Notes under the pieces: generated by a model
Told to the model about the DNA's origin: nothing
The model's input: the letters and a program-made list of their open reading frames with translations, nothing else
Database searches by the model: none
Translations under genes and position numbers: made by a program
Part shown: piece by piece, positions 7,173 through 15,153 of the stretch
How positions within the stretch are numbered: position 1 is the first letter of the stretch
How the letters are laid out: each line of letters starts with the position of its first letter
From: Mucilaginibacter flavidus
Lineage (GTDB): Bacteria; Bacteroidota; Bacteroidia; Sphingobacteriales; Sphingobacteriaceae
Reading direction: 5' to 3'
Assembly: GCF_024055575.1 (NCBI RefSeq)
Contig: NZ_JAMXOE010000019.1
Span: 1-64,000 of the forward strand
DNA: 64,000 nt

Positions 7173-7226
7173 TGATGGTGAGCGTTCCGACTAATCTCTA
7201 ATCTCCAACCTCTAATCTCTAACCAA

Positions 7227-9638
7227 CTACTTCACCTTCCACTCATGTATCCCCGCCGAATTATCAACCGGCAGCACCACTTCCATTTTTAAAGCGGTAG
7301 TCTCCACCGGCTCAAAAGTTAACGTGTTGTAGGCATCTTTGGCGATGGTGTAGGGCGTGGTTTCTTTTACAGGTATCCACTCTTCGCCTTTTTTGTAATA
7401 CAACTTGTAGGCTTTGGGGATAGCGCAGCCACCGAAGGGTTTGTCATCGTACCAGTAAACTTGTGATTCGGAAACGGTATGCGACTTGTCGAAATCGTAT
7501 TGCACGTATTCGGTGCTGTTTTGTTTGGGCCACCAGTGCAGGTAGGGCATGCTGTGGTCGTTCGAGTTTTGGGGGTCGTACTGATCGTTAAGGGCTTTGA
7601 GCATGCGACCGCTTTTTATCGAACCGCTTAGCTTGCTGGTGCTGGCAATGGTTGGGGCAGGCTTTGGCATGGAGACCGATGCTTCATAAGGTATCCAAAC
7701 CGTCATTTCACTCGGACCACGGTTTGCCCAGGCATAGTATGGGATGGCGGTAACGGGCTGGTCGCTTTCAATCAGCTTGTCGGTATTCAGCTGGCGCTTG
7801 GTGCTTTTGCCTTCAGCAGTAATTACCTCGATGCCGTTCAGCATGTCGGCCTTGTAGCTGGCATTGGTAACCGCCATTTTATCAACGGTGATATTTTGCA
7901 CCGTGCTGTCGCGGTTATCCGGACCTTCCAGGCAATACACTATCGGACCGCGCTGTAAGGCAAAACGGTTAACATCGGCCTTAACCAGCTTGTTGGCAAT
8001 AACCTTTTCGGTTTCCATAGGCAGGTTCATGGTAACTACGTCGCCTTTCTTCCAATGGCGGGTTATTACGGCGTAGCCTTTTTCAGTAGTATAGGCAAGC
8101 GCTTTACCATTTACAGTGATGGTAACCGGCTGCTGATTTTGGTTCATGTATGTGTACAAACCGCCGGGGATAGGCTTATTTAAGGCCCAGCCCGGTATGC
8201 GCACACGCAGGTTAAAGGTGGTTGCTTTGGCCGGATTTACGGCGATGGCTACCTTGCCCTTCCACGGGTATTCTGTTGTTTGTACAATGTTTATTTTGCC
8301 GGCAGTAAGCGTAATATCGCTGCTGTTGCTCATAAACAGGTTTACGTAGAGGTCGTTTTTATCGTGGGCATACACATAGCCGGGTACCGATGGCAAAAAG
8401 CGCGTCATGTTGCTGATGCAGCAGGCACAGCTAAACCAGGCACTGCGCTGGTTTGTCCCCATGGACGATAGCACATTGGGATAAAAGAACCGGTTACCGC
8501 TTAACGACACGCCCGACAGCAGCCCGTTATACAGCGTCCGCTCCAGAATATCGACATACTTGGCATCGCCATGCAGCAAAAACATGCGGCTGTTCCAGTA
8601 CACATTGGCAATGGCAGCACACGTCTCGGCATAGGCCGACATGTTAGGCAAATCGTAAGCATCGCCAAAGGCCTCGCCGTTGCCGGTTGCGCCAATGCCG
8701 CCGGTAATGTATATTTTTTTGTCGACAGCATCTTTCCAGATATCATCGATAGCGTGCAGGTAATGCTGGTTTCCGGTTAACGCGGCCACATCAGCCATAC
8801 CGGTGTACATGTAGGCAGCGCGAACGGCATGCCCTTCAGCTTCGTGCTGGTCGGTTACTTTTTTATCAGCCTGGTTGTAGCTTTCGCCTTTAGGGCCGCG
8901 TACATCAAGGAAGAACTTGGCCAAATCCAAATATTTTTTATTGCCGGTTACGCGGTACAGCTTTGTAAGGCCTGTCTCCACAATCTGGTGACCAGGGTAT
9001 TCTTCTATCTTTCCCCAACCAAATACGCGGGTAAGCAAATCAGCATTTTTTAGGGCGATGTTGAGCAGCGTGCGTTTGCCGGTAGCCTGGTAATGGGCAA
9101 CAGCAGCTTCGTAAAGGTGACCAGCATTGTACAGCTCGTGGCTCAATACTTCTTCGTTCTGCCAGCGCTTCTCGCCTATCCACTCGTGCGGTTTCTTCGC
9201 GTTAACCGTGCGGAAGGTGTACAGGTAGCCATCAGGTTCCTGCGCTGCGCCGATGATCTTGATAAGGGTATCAACATACATGTCGAGCTTTGGGTTCTTC
9301 TGTACCTGCATGGCGTACGATGCGCCTTCTATCACTTTGTAGATGTCGGTATCGTCAAAAGGATATTCGCTCATTTTGTCGCCGGGCTCCAGCTTTGCGG
9401 CGCGTAAAAAGTTATCAACCCGGCCGTTCAGTTTGCATTGCTCCAGCACGTAGGGGATGGTAACATTGGCGTTAACCTCCATTTTAGGCTGCCAGAATTT
9501 GTCGTTTACATGCACCTTTGTAAAAGGAACCGGCTGTATGGGGTAATCCTTTTGCTGTGCCGACAGGCTGCCCGCGCATACCATCGACCCAAAAAAACCT
9601 ATTGCAACTATTTTATTAAAGCTGATTTTACTGCACAT
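7227..9638 (-). CDS. Secreted GH127 beta-L-arabinofuranosidase-like glycosidase
   Basis: 803 residues with a signal peptide (about 1-27, ending Ser-Leu-Ser-Ala). The catalytic alpha/alpha barrel of GH127 (DUF1680) covers most of the first 650 residues. The characterised family enzyme HypBA1 uses Glu338, Cys340, Cys417 and Cys418 around a zinc; here Glu338 and Cys340 lie in Ala-Glu-Thr-Cys-Ala, and Cys406 and Cys407 in Ser-Cys-Ala-Cys-Cys, so the site looks intact. A C-terminal beta region (about 690-803, with Tyr-Trp-Tyr-Asp-Asp) resembles a galactose-binding module often appended in Bacteroidota. It probably removes arabinofuranosyl or related sugars from plant glycans. No SusCD pair or sensor is next to it. 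Confidence 0.9.
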   Translation of the reverse strand: MCSKISFNKIVAIGFFGSMVCAGSLSAQQKDYPIQPVPFTKVHVNDKFWQPKMEVNANVTIPYVLEQCKLNGRVDNFLRAAKLEPGDKMSEYPFDDTDIYKVIEGASYAMQVQKNPKLDMYVDTLIKIIGAAQEPDGYLYTFRTVNAKKPHEWIGEKRWQNEEVLSHELYNAGHLYEAAVAHYQATGKRTLLNIALKNADLLTRVFGWGKIEEYPGHQIVETGLTKLYRVTGNKKYLDLAKFFLDVRGPKGESYNQADKKVTDQHEAEGHAVRAAYMYTGMADVAALTGNQHYLHAIDDIWKDAVDKKIYITGGIGATGNGEAFGDAYDLPNMSAYAETCAAIANVYWNSRMFLLHGDAKYVDILERTLYNGLLSGVSLSGNRFFYPNVLSSMGTNQRSAWFSCACCISNMTRFLPSVPGYVYAHDKNDLYVNLFMSNSSDITLTAGKINIVQTTEYPWKGKVAIAVNPAKATTFNLRVRIPGWALNKPIPGGLYTYMNQNQQPVTITVNGKALAYTTEKGYAVITRHWKKGDVVTMNLPMETEKVIANKLVKADVNRFALQRGPIVYCLEGPDNRDSTVQNITVDKMAVTNASYKADMLNGIEVITAEGKSTKRQLNTDKLIESDQPVTAIPYYAWANRGPSEMTVWIPYEASVSMPKPAPTIASTSKLSGSIKSGRMLKALNDQYDPQNSNDHSMPYLHWWPKQNSTEYVQYDFDKSHTVSESQVYWYDDKPFGGCAIPKAYKLYYKKGEEWIPVKETTPYTIAKDAYNTLTFEPVETTALKMEVVLPVDNSAGIHEWKVK

Positions 9639-10148
9639 GCGCCGTTAAATTTATGTTGATGTAAGATACGTTAAAATTAGGCACCACACCGAAGCTTTAC
9701 TAACGATAAATTAACAGATATTAACGGGATATTAACACGGCTTGGTATAAACGATGAATGGGTGAGGTAATTTTGTGGAATTGATTAAATGTTCATCATG
9801 AAATATGCCTGCATTTAGAGAGGGCCAGACAAAGCAGTGGCCTGTGCGATTATGAATACTGTAGTTTGCTTTTTCAAAGCATTCATGAGCTCCTCACGTC
9901 GGTTCCCGCCTCGGGGCGGGGAAGATTGGGGGTTTCTGCGTCACGCTTTACTGGCGGATGTATGGGGTATCATAGTTCAATAACCCCTACCTCCCCCTTC
10001 CCCAGGGAAGGAATCGCACGGGCCACGGCTTTTAAGGCTTCTTACGCACATTTAACGTGACGACAATTCGGTAAAAAAGCCTTAAAAAATAACATCTAAA
10101 GCACTTTTTCTTTAAACGAAAAGCCTATATTTACAATTAGTTAAATTG
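9639..10148. other. Intergenic, divergent promoter space with GC-rich repeat fragment
   Basis: No gene. AT-rich near the GH127 start, a GC-rich CCCGCCTCGGGGCGGGGAAG fragment around 9904-9925, a CCCCTTCCCCAGGGAAGG palindromic fragment around 9996-10012, then AT-rich again. TATATTTA at 10126-10133 is a -7-like box just before the small antitoxin-like gene. No RNA gene recognised. Confidence 0.55.
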
Positions 10149-10406
10149 ATGGCTATGAATACATTTCATCCACAGTACCTAACCGATTCGCAAGGCAACA
10201 ACATTTCGGTGGTAATTCCCTTTGCCGAGTATGAGCAAATACTGAAACAACTTGACGAACTCGAGGGCATAAGGCTTCACGTAAACACCCATACCGGGAA
10301 GCGTCCGTCGATACCTTTGGATGAGTTTGTACGGCAACGCATGGCTTTCAGCAAACCTGTTCAGTCAACTCATAACGGTGAGCCTATCGGGTCTCCGCTG
10401 TTATAA
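10149..10406 (+). CDS. Small Phd-like antitoxin-type protein, no partner toxin
   Basis: About 85 residues. The N-terminus (Gln-Tyr-Leu-Thr-Asp-Ser-Gln-Gly-Asn, then Ile-Ser-Val-Val-Ile-Pro, then Tyr-Glu-Gln-Ile-Leu) follows the pattern of short Phd/YefM-like proteins in which a beta hairpin leads into a helix. The C-terminus is Pro-rich and probably unstructured. The open frame begins with TTG at 10146, but ATG at 10149 or 10155 is more likely. There is no RelE/ParE/Doc-like frame downstream; the terminator of the convergent GH13 gene follows. It may be an orphan antitoxin or a regulator. Confidence 0.6.
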   Translation: MAMNTFHPQYLTDSQGNNISVVIPFAEYEQILKQLDELEGIRLHVNTHTGKRPSIPLDEFVRQRMAFSKPVQSTHNGEPIGSPLL

Positions 10407-10410
10407 AATA

Positions 10411-10445
10411 AAAAAGCCGGATGCCCAATAAGAAGCACCCGGCCC
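10411..10445 (-). terminator. Terminator of the GH13 gene
   Basis: 9-bp stem 10416-10424 with 10435-10443 (one G-T wobble), followed on the minus strand by CTTTTTTATTTTA. Placed 22 bp past the GH13 stop. Confidence 0.8.
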
Positions 10446-10464
10446 AAAACTCCCAAATCAACTA

Positions 10465-12375
10465 TTAATGTAATGCCGTTTTACTGTATAAGTGATACTC
10501 GCCTGGTGCCAGCGTCATGCTGTAACCCGGGGTAGTAACACTAATGGTTGTGCCTGTAAAGTTATCAACCCATGTACCAGTAGCCGGGAATGTTATGGTT
10601 GCGGTTTGCGGCACCACGGCAAAATTACCAACCACCTCAATGCTGTTTGATGCATCAGTCATCTGGATGGTTTTTACTGCATCGCCCAGGCTATATGTAT
10701 AGGTGGTGCTGGTAAATACCGGGTTGGCTATTTTCCACTTTATCATTTGCGAATACACTTTAAATAAATGCCTGCGGTTGGCATCGTTCATGTACTCCCA
10801 GTGCGGTGGTTTATCGCTCAACCTGTCAGGGTTTATGCTTATATCGTAACCGCGCTCACCAAATTGCCAAAGCATTTTAGGCCCCGGCGATGAGAACATA
10901 AAGGCAGCGCCCATTTCGTCGCGCTTTAAGCCGGTAGCTAAATCTTTAACACTATAGCTGCCGCTTACATTACCATAGGCGCCGTTTTTAAATTGCAGGC
11001 GTTCCTCGTCGTGGCTTTCAAAGTAGCTAACCAATGCATAAGGATTTGTAAAGCTAAACCTGTCGTAAAACAAGCCTGATATATCCCACGAACCGCCTGC
11101 ATCGTTATAGCTCATCAAAGCCTGCTCGGCGTTGAAGCTCTGGTTATTCCAGGTCATCATGCCTTCGTTAGCCAGTTCATTTTCTTCCTGGTTGCTTGCA
11201 AAATCTTCCAATATCACGTACAATTTAGGGTCGACGCTTTTAATGTAGTTGTTATAGTCCTTCCAGATGGCTACACGGCTGGCATCATAATTACCCCACG
11301 CGGCCACGTCATTTCCGCTGTTGACCTGGGTAAACCCTTTAGCCAAATCAAAACGGAACCCGTCTATATGGTATTCCGTCATCCAAAACTTCAATACATT
11401 TTTCACAAAGTATTTTGTTGCCGGGCTCTCATGATTAAACTGGTAACCCACGTTATAAGGGTGTGTAGGGTTGGTATTATACCACGGGTTATTTGCAGGC
11501 ACCCCACCGCTCGAATACAGCTGCACCATTGGCGACGAACCAAACGAGTGGTTTAATACGATATCCTGTATTACGGCAATGCCTTTAGCGTGGCAGGCAT
11601 CAATCAGCGCCTTTAAATCATTCTTGGTACCGTAGTATTTATCGGGTGCAAAGTAATAGTTAGGGTTATATCCCCACGAGTCGTTGCCTTCAAACTCGTT
11701 TACCGGCATTAGCTCAAGTGCGTTAACACCAAGGCGTGCTATGTAATTCAGGGTATCTTTTATGGTTTTATAGCTGTGGGTTTGCACAAAATCGCGCACC
11801 AGCATTTCGTATATCACCAGGTTTTTAGGGTCGGGCCGGGTAAAGGTGGTGGTTGTCCAGCTATAAGCCGGCTGGTTTGCCTGCATTACGCTTACTATGC
11901 CGGTAGTTTTGCCGGTTGGGTAAGCCTTCAGGCTTGGATAGGTACTTGCGTCGATATATTTATCATTATCGGGGTCCAGTACCTTTTCGCAATACGGGTC
12001 GCCTATTTTAAACGAGCCGTCAACGTAGTACTGGTAAGCATACTCCGCATTAGGGTCAAGGTTGTCAATTTGTATCCACCAGCCGGTGCCGTCCGTAGAG
12101 TTGGTCATGTTATATTGCTTATCAGTCGACCAGCCATTAAAGTCGCCTGTAATGGTAACCGTTTTTTTGCCGGGGGCATACAAATTAAAAATTACCGACT
12201 TGCCATCGTTAATAAATGTGGTGCCGTCTTTAGCTCCTGCCGGTACATCTTTAGCTGTAGGGTTAGGATCGGGAACGTTCCCGGAACCTCCGCCAGAAGA
12301 AGGCGTTTTACTGCATGAAGTAACACCGATCAACAAAATGCCGACAAGCAAAAAGTACAAGTTCCTGAATTTCAT
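10465..12375 (-). CDS. GH13 alpha-amylase-family lipoprotein with CBM48
   Basis: 636 residues. A lipoprotein signal has Val-Thr-Ser-Cys with Cys21 as the lipidated residue, so it is outer-membrane or periplasm anchored. A CBM48/E-set domain (about 55-130, Gly-Asp-Phe-Asn-Gly-Trp) precedes the GH13 barrel. Catalytic residues are visible: nucleophile Asp343 (Asp-Gly-Phe-Arg-Phe-Asp), acid/base Glu390, and Asp456 in Ser-His-Asp-Glu. Asn-His in Leu-Asn-His-Ser (about 274-276) is region I. A short C-terminal beta domain follows. It probably cleaves alpha-1,4 or alpha-1,6 glucans at the cell surface. It resembles pullulanase/branching-enzyme-like GH13 members, but specificity cannot be read here. 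No SusCD genes adjoin. Confidence 0.9.
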   Translation of the reverse strand: MKFRNLYFLLVGILLIGVTSCSKTPSSGGGSGNVPDPNPTAKDVPAGAKDGTTFINDGKSVIFNLYAPGKKTVTITGDFNGWSTDKQYNMTNSTDGTGWWIQIDNLDPNAEYAYQYYVDGSFKIGDPYCEKVLDPDNDKYIDASTYPSLKAYPTGKTTGIVSVMQANQPAYSWTTTTFTRPDPKNLVIYEMLVRDFVQTHSYKTIKDTLNYIARLGVNALELMPVNEFEGNDSWGYNPNYYFAPDKYYGTKNDLKALIDACHAKGIAVIQDIVLNHSFGSSPMVQLYSSGGVPANNPWYNTNPTHPYNVGYQFNHESPATKYFVKNVLKFWMTEYHIDGFRFDLAKGFTQVNSGNDVAAWGNYDASRVAIWKDYNNYIKSVDPKLYVILEDFASNQEENELANEGMMTWNNQSFNAEQALMSYNDAGGSWDISGLFYDRFSFTNPYALVSYFESHDEERLQFKNGAYGNVSGSYSVKDLATGLKRDEMGAAFMFSSPGPKMLWQFGERGYDISINPDRLSDKPPHWEYMNDANRRHLFKVYSQMIKWKIANPVFTSTTYTYSLGDAVKTIQMTDASNSIEVVGNFAVVPQTATITFPATGTWVDNFTGTTISVTTPGYSMTLAPGEYHLYSKTALH

Positions 12376-12444
12376 ATCTCTTTCGCGTTAAAATTGGTGC
12401 ATAAAGGTAAGGCGATTTTTTGGAATTATTGTTTTTTTATAAAA

Positions 12445-12530
12445 AAGTTGGAATGTTGAAAAGTTGGAATGTTGTAGAGTTGGAAAGTTGTAAAGTTGGA
12501 AAGTTGGAAAGTTGCAAAGTTGGAATGTTG
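12445..12530. repeat. Tandem GTTGGAAA-type microrepeat
   Basis: About ten units of AAGTTGGAA(A/T)(GTTG) in a row. The reverse-complement type (TTTCAACTTTTCAACCTTAC) appears at 12612-12650, so the two arms could form a long imperfect hairpin between the GH13 gene and the response regulator. Confidence 0.8.
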
Positions 12531-12648
12531 TCGAACTCTACCTGGTATCTGTTACAAAATAAGTTTTCATGGTGTAGCGGCAGACATAGACATGTTAACA
12601 GCTGAAAGACTAACATTTCAACTTTTCAACCTTACAACCTTACAACAA

Positions 12649-13017
12649 CTATCTCACATGCTTCTTAACTATCTCAACCAGTACATCCATATCAAAGGGC
12701 TTTTGAAGGTACGAATCGGCAAGGCCTTCTTCTGCAATTTGTTTAATGTTGCTTACTGCAGAGATAATTATTACCGGGATGTGCTGTGTTTTGGAATTGG
12801 TTTTTAGTTGCTTGCTTAGCTGCTGGCCATTGGCATCACTTTTCCATTCGGTTAGCCAATTGTCCATAAGGATAAGGTGCGGGTTATGCTCGGTTACATT
12901 CTTCAGGATTTTCGAATCGCCCGATGACAAAACATCGTATCCTTCTTCTTCCAGTATGTAAACAATAGTGTCCCGTATATCTTTGTCATCCTCAATAACC
13001 AATATCTTTTTGGCCAT
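12649..13017 (-). CDS. Single-domain response regulator (CheY-like)
   Basis: 122 residues, all of it a receiver domain. The acidic pocket is Glu9-Asp10-Asp11, the phospho-acceptor is Asp52 (Leu-Ile-Leu-Met-Asp), the switch Ser is Ser86 and the conserved Lys is Lys106 in Gln-Lys-Pro-Phe. There is no output domain, so it would act by protein contacts, as CheY, Spo0F or histidine-phosphotransfer partners do. No histidine kinase lies nearby, so it is an orphan. The Trp-Leu-Thr-Glu-Trp-Lys loop after the Asp is longer than in CheY but common in Bacteroidota stand-alone receivers. The stop codon lies at the edge of a microrepeat. Confidence 0.92.
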   Translation of the reverse strand: MAKKILVIEDDKDIRDTIVYILEEEGYDVLSSGDSKILKNVTEHNPHLILMDNWLTEWKSDANGQQLSKQLKTNSKTQHIPVIIISAVSNIKQIAEEGLADSYLQKPFDMDVLVEIVKKHVR

Positions 13018-13122
13018 AACCTTGCAAGCTCCTTTGTTATACTATAACAATTAAGGGTATGGGTTTTGTTTTAGGTTGATGCTTTTTATTTTTGACGAAA
13101 ATGTGCGCGGAATATCTTTCGC

Positions 13123-13165
13123 TTGTATCACCCGTATCACTGTATCAGTCCCCACAGTGAAACAG
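13123..13165. repeat. Module A copy 7, solitary
   Basis: TTGTATCACCCGTATCACTG then TATCAGTCCCCACAGTGAAA and CAG. It shares the TGTATCACTGTATC and CAGTGAAACA strings with the A modules at 3.2-7 kb but has no B attached. It lies 8 bp past the tdk stop. Confidence 0.65.
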
Positions 13166-13172
13166 AACAGTT

Positions 13173-13754
13173 TTACGCTTCGTTCGGCAAGTTATAGCAT
13201 ATCCGGCAGCGCGGTTCATAGCTTTCTTTTTCGCCGAGCAATATTCGGCTTTCGCTCGGCACCAGCCGGTACGAATACATAGCAGGGTTGCCGCATCTTA
13301 CACAAACCGCATGCAGCTTGGTTACCGATTCGGCCATGGCCATAATAGCAGGCATAGGGCCAAAAGGGCGGCCCTTAAAATCCATATCTAACCCAGCAAC
13401 AATTACACGGATCCCCCTGTTGGCTAATACGTTGCACACGTCGGGTAGTTCAGCATCAAAAAACTGGGCCTCGTCAATACCTATCACATGCACATCGCTG
13501 CCCAGTAATAATATAGATGAAGCATTCTCGACCGGCGTAGATGGAATTGAATTTGCATTATGTGATACCAGGGCATTTTCGTCATAACGGGTATCCGACT
13601 TGGGACTAAATATTTCAACCTTTAGCCTGGCTATCCGGGCGCGGTTAAGGCGGCGTATCAACTCTTCGGTCTTGCCCGAGAACATAGAACCACATACTAC
13701 CTCGATACTGCCACCCAGTTCATTTCTCCGCTTAAAAACATCTTCTGTAAACAA
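13173..13754 (-). CDS. tdk: Thymidine kinase
   Basis: 193 residues, type II (bacterial) thymidine kinase, which phosphorylates thymidine with ATP in dTMP salvage. Walker A is Gly-Ser-Met-Phe-Ser-Gly-Lys-Thr (22-29), the catalytic region contains Asp-Glu-Ala-Gln-Phe-Phe, and the zinc site is Cys-X2-Cys ... Cys-X2-Cys (Cys-Val-Arg-Cys and Cys-Arg-Ile-Cys). Full length. The only possible in-frame start before the conserved core is TTG at 13752-13754; no ATG or GTG exists before an upstream stop, so a TTG start is the best reading. Stands alone. Confidence 0.95.
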   Translation of the reverse strand: MFTEDVFKRRNELGGSIEVVCGSMFSGKTEELIRRLNRARIARLKVEIFSPKSDTRYDENALVSHNANSIPSTPVENASSILLLGSDVHVIGIDEAQFFDAELPDVCNVLANRGIRVIVAGLDMDFKGRPFGPMPAIMAMAESVTKLHAVCVRCGNPAMYSYRLVPSESRILLGEKESYEPRCRICYNLPNEA

Positions 13755-13778
13755 AACCGCTAAATTTTATAAGTTAGT

Positions 13779-13815
13779 CCGAAAGTCGGAAAAGTCCGAA
13801 AGTCCGAAAGAAAAG
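13779..13815. repeat. AGTCCGAAAGTC microrepeat
   Basis: AGTCCGAAAGTCGGAAAAGT followed by CCGAAAGTCCGAAAG. The same unit occurs at 26185-26220 and 57488-57535, always between genes. Confidence 0.8.
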
Positions 13816-13948
13816 ACAGCTTTTAGTCGCCAAATGTCAGCGCTACTTTAAAGGCAGTTAACTAGTCTTTAACCTCTAATCACTAATCTCCAACCGCAAA
13901 TATCAGAATTTAATCTTATTTTTGATTGGCATTTTCCCAACATCCATA

Positions 13949-15076
13949 ATGAAGCAAAAGGAAGTATTTAAAAAGATAGGTGGCATTATACAAGAGCTAA
14001 GTGAGCAATACGACTACCTTCAAACCACCGTTGATAATTTAAACGACCTGGAACTTGAGCTGTTTGTTGCCAACGCTCATTTTTTAACCGACCACATTGA
14101 GATATTATGCAAGCTTAACCTGCAAAACAGGCCAAAGCGAGCACTAATTGAAAAACCGGAACCTGTTAACTACCAGCAAAAGTTTTTTGAGCCGGTGGTA
14201 CAGCAAATGAAACCGGGGCCTGGAGCGAAGGATATTAAAGCGGTGAAAACCACACCAAAACTGATTGAAGCTGCCCCGGTAAACAAAGAACCGGAACCTG
14301 AAAAACAGGAGGAAGAAACAGTTGAACAACCGGTAGAAGCTGTTGTAGAAGTTCCGGCGGAGAAACCGGCAAAGAAAGAAAAGCAGCCGGAGCCGGAAGA
14401 GCAGGCCAGCACACCTGTATTTGATTTTACCTCGCAGGCTCCCGAAGATTCCTATTCATTCATTCGCGAAGAACCTGAAACGATAAGGCACGAACTGATA
14501 TTGGATGAAGCTAACAACTGGGAAGATGAGCCTGAACCCCTGGTTGAAGAGTTAAAGGCCGATGAAGAAATGGTTGAGGAAATTGAAACGCCGCCAATAG
14601 CCGAAGAAGTGGTTGAACAACCGGTTGCAGAGGTAGCGACCACTGAGCCTGAAGAGGTACCTGTCGCCGAAATTGAGGAAGAAAAACCGGAAGAAGCGCC
14701 AATTGTGGAACTGGCCGTTGAGAAACTTGATGACAAGGTACCTGCAAAGGACGAAGACGAAGTGATTACGCGCAATCAGCAAATATCGGCCCAAATGGGT
14801 GATAAGCCAATCTCAAAAACCGACCAGGCAAGTATTAAGCCAATAAGCGATATCAAGCTGGCCATTACTCTAAATGATAAGCTGTTGTATGTAAAAGACT
14901 TATTTAACGGCTATAACCTGGCCTACAGCGAGGCTATTGAAATATTAAACCGCTTTAACACTTTTGAGGAAGCCCAACGTTTTTTGAAAACCAACTACGT
15001 AACCAAAAACAACTGGGAAGGCAAAGCAGCCACCACGGAGAAGTTTTATGCGTTGTTGAGGAGGAGGTATGCTTAG
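13949..15076 (+). CDS. Acidic low-complexity protein of unknown function
   Basis: About 375 residues from the ATG at 13949; the open frame runs back to a TTG at 13922, but the ATG directly precedes the structured start Met-Lys-Gln-Lys-Glu-Val. The N-terminal ~75 residues are predicted helical (Gln-Glu-Leu-Ser-Glu-Gln-Tyr-Asp, a possible coiled coil). About 95-285 is a Glu/Pro/Val-rich disordered region with many Pro-Val-Glu and Glu-Glu-Val-Val units. The last ~85 residues (Lys-Pro-Ile-Ser-Asp-Ile to the end) are an ordered helical domain ending in Arg-Arg-Arg-Tyr-Ala. The layout, two folded ends joined by an acidic spacer, suggests a scaffold or tether. The family seems lineage-specific; I do not recognise a function. 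Confidence 0.75.
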   Translation: MKQKEVFKKIGGIIQELSEQYDYLQTTVDNLNDLELELFVANAHFLTDHIEILCKLNLQNRPKRALIEKPEPVNYQQKFFEPVVQQMKPGPGAKDIKAVKTTPKLIEAAPVNKEPEPEKQEEETVEQPVEAVVEVPAEKPAKKEKQPEPEEQASTPVFDFTSQAPEDSYSFIREEPETIRHELILDEANNWEDEPEPLVEELKADEEMVEEIETPPIAEEVVEQPVAEVATTEPEEVPVAEIEEEKPEEAPIVELAVEKLDDKVPAKDEDEVITRNQQISAQMGDKPISKTDQASIKPISDIKLAITLNDKLLYVKDLFNGYNLAYSEAIEILNRFNTFEEAQRFLKTNYVTKNNWEGKAATTEKFYALLRRRYA

Positions 15077-15153
15077 TTTGAAACAGTTGCAGTTATTAAG
15101 TAGCAGTAAGTTACTGGTTGGCTAACTGTTTTTACTTGATTTTTTCATTATTT

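Larger units (their letters stand above)
6923..7226. other. Intergenic A6-B5 unit
   Basis: No gene. A6 (6932-6977), B5 (7012-7172), then a CTAATCTCTAATCTCCAACC microrepeat (about 7190-7220) before the convergent GH127 gene end. Confidence 0.8.

Noticed and set aside
7864..9407. Plus-strand frames inside the GH127 gene
   Set aside because: Antisense shadows; the minus-strand gene has an intact catalytic set over the whole region.
12420..12807. Open frames on the plus strand at 12420-12605 and 12496-12807
   Set aside because: They consist of tandem GTTGGAAA microrepeat or lie antisense to the response regulator.
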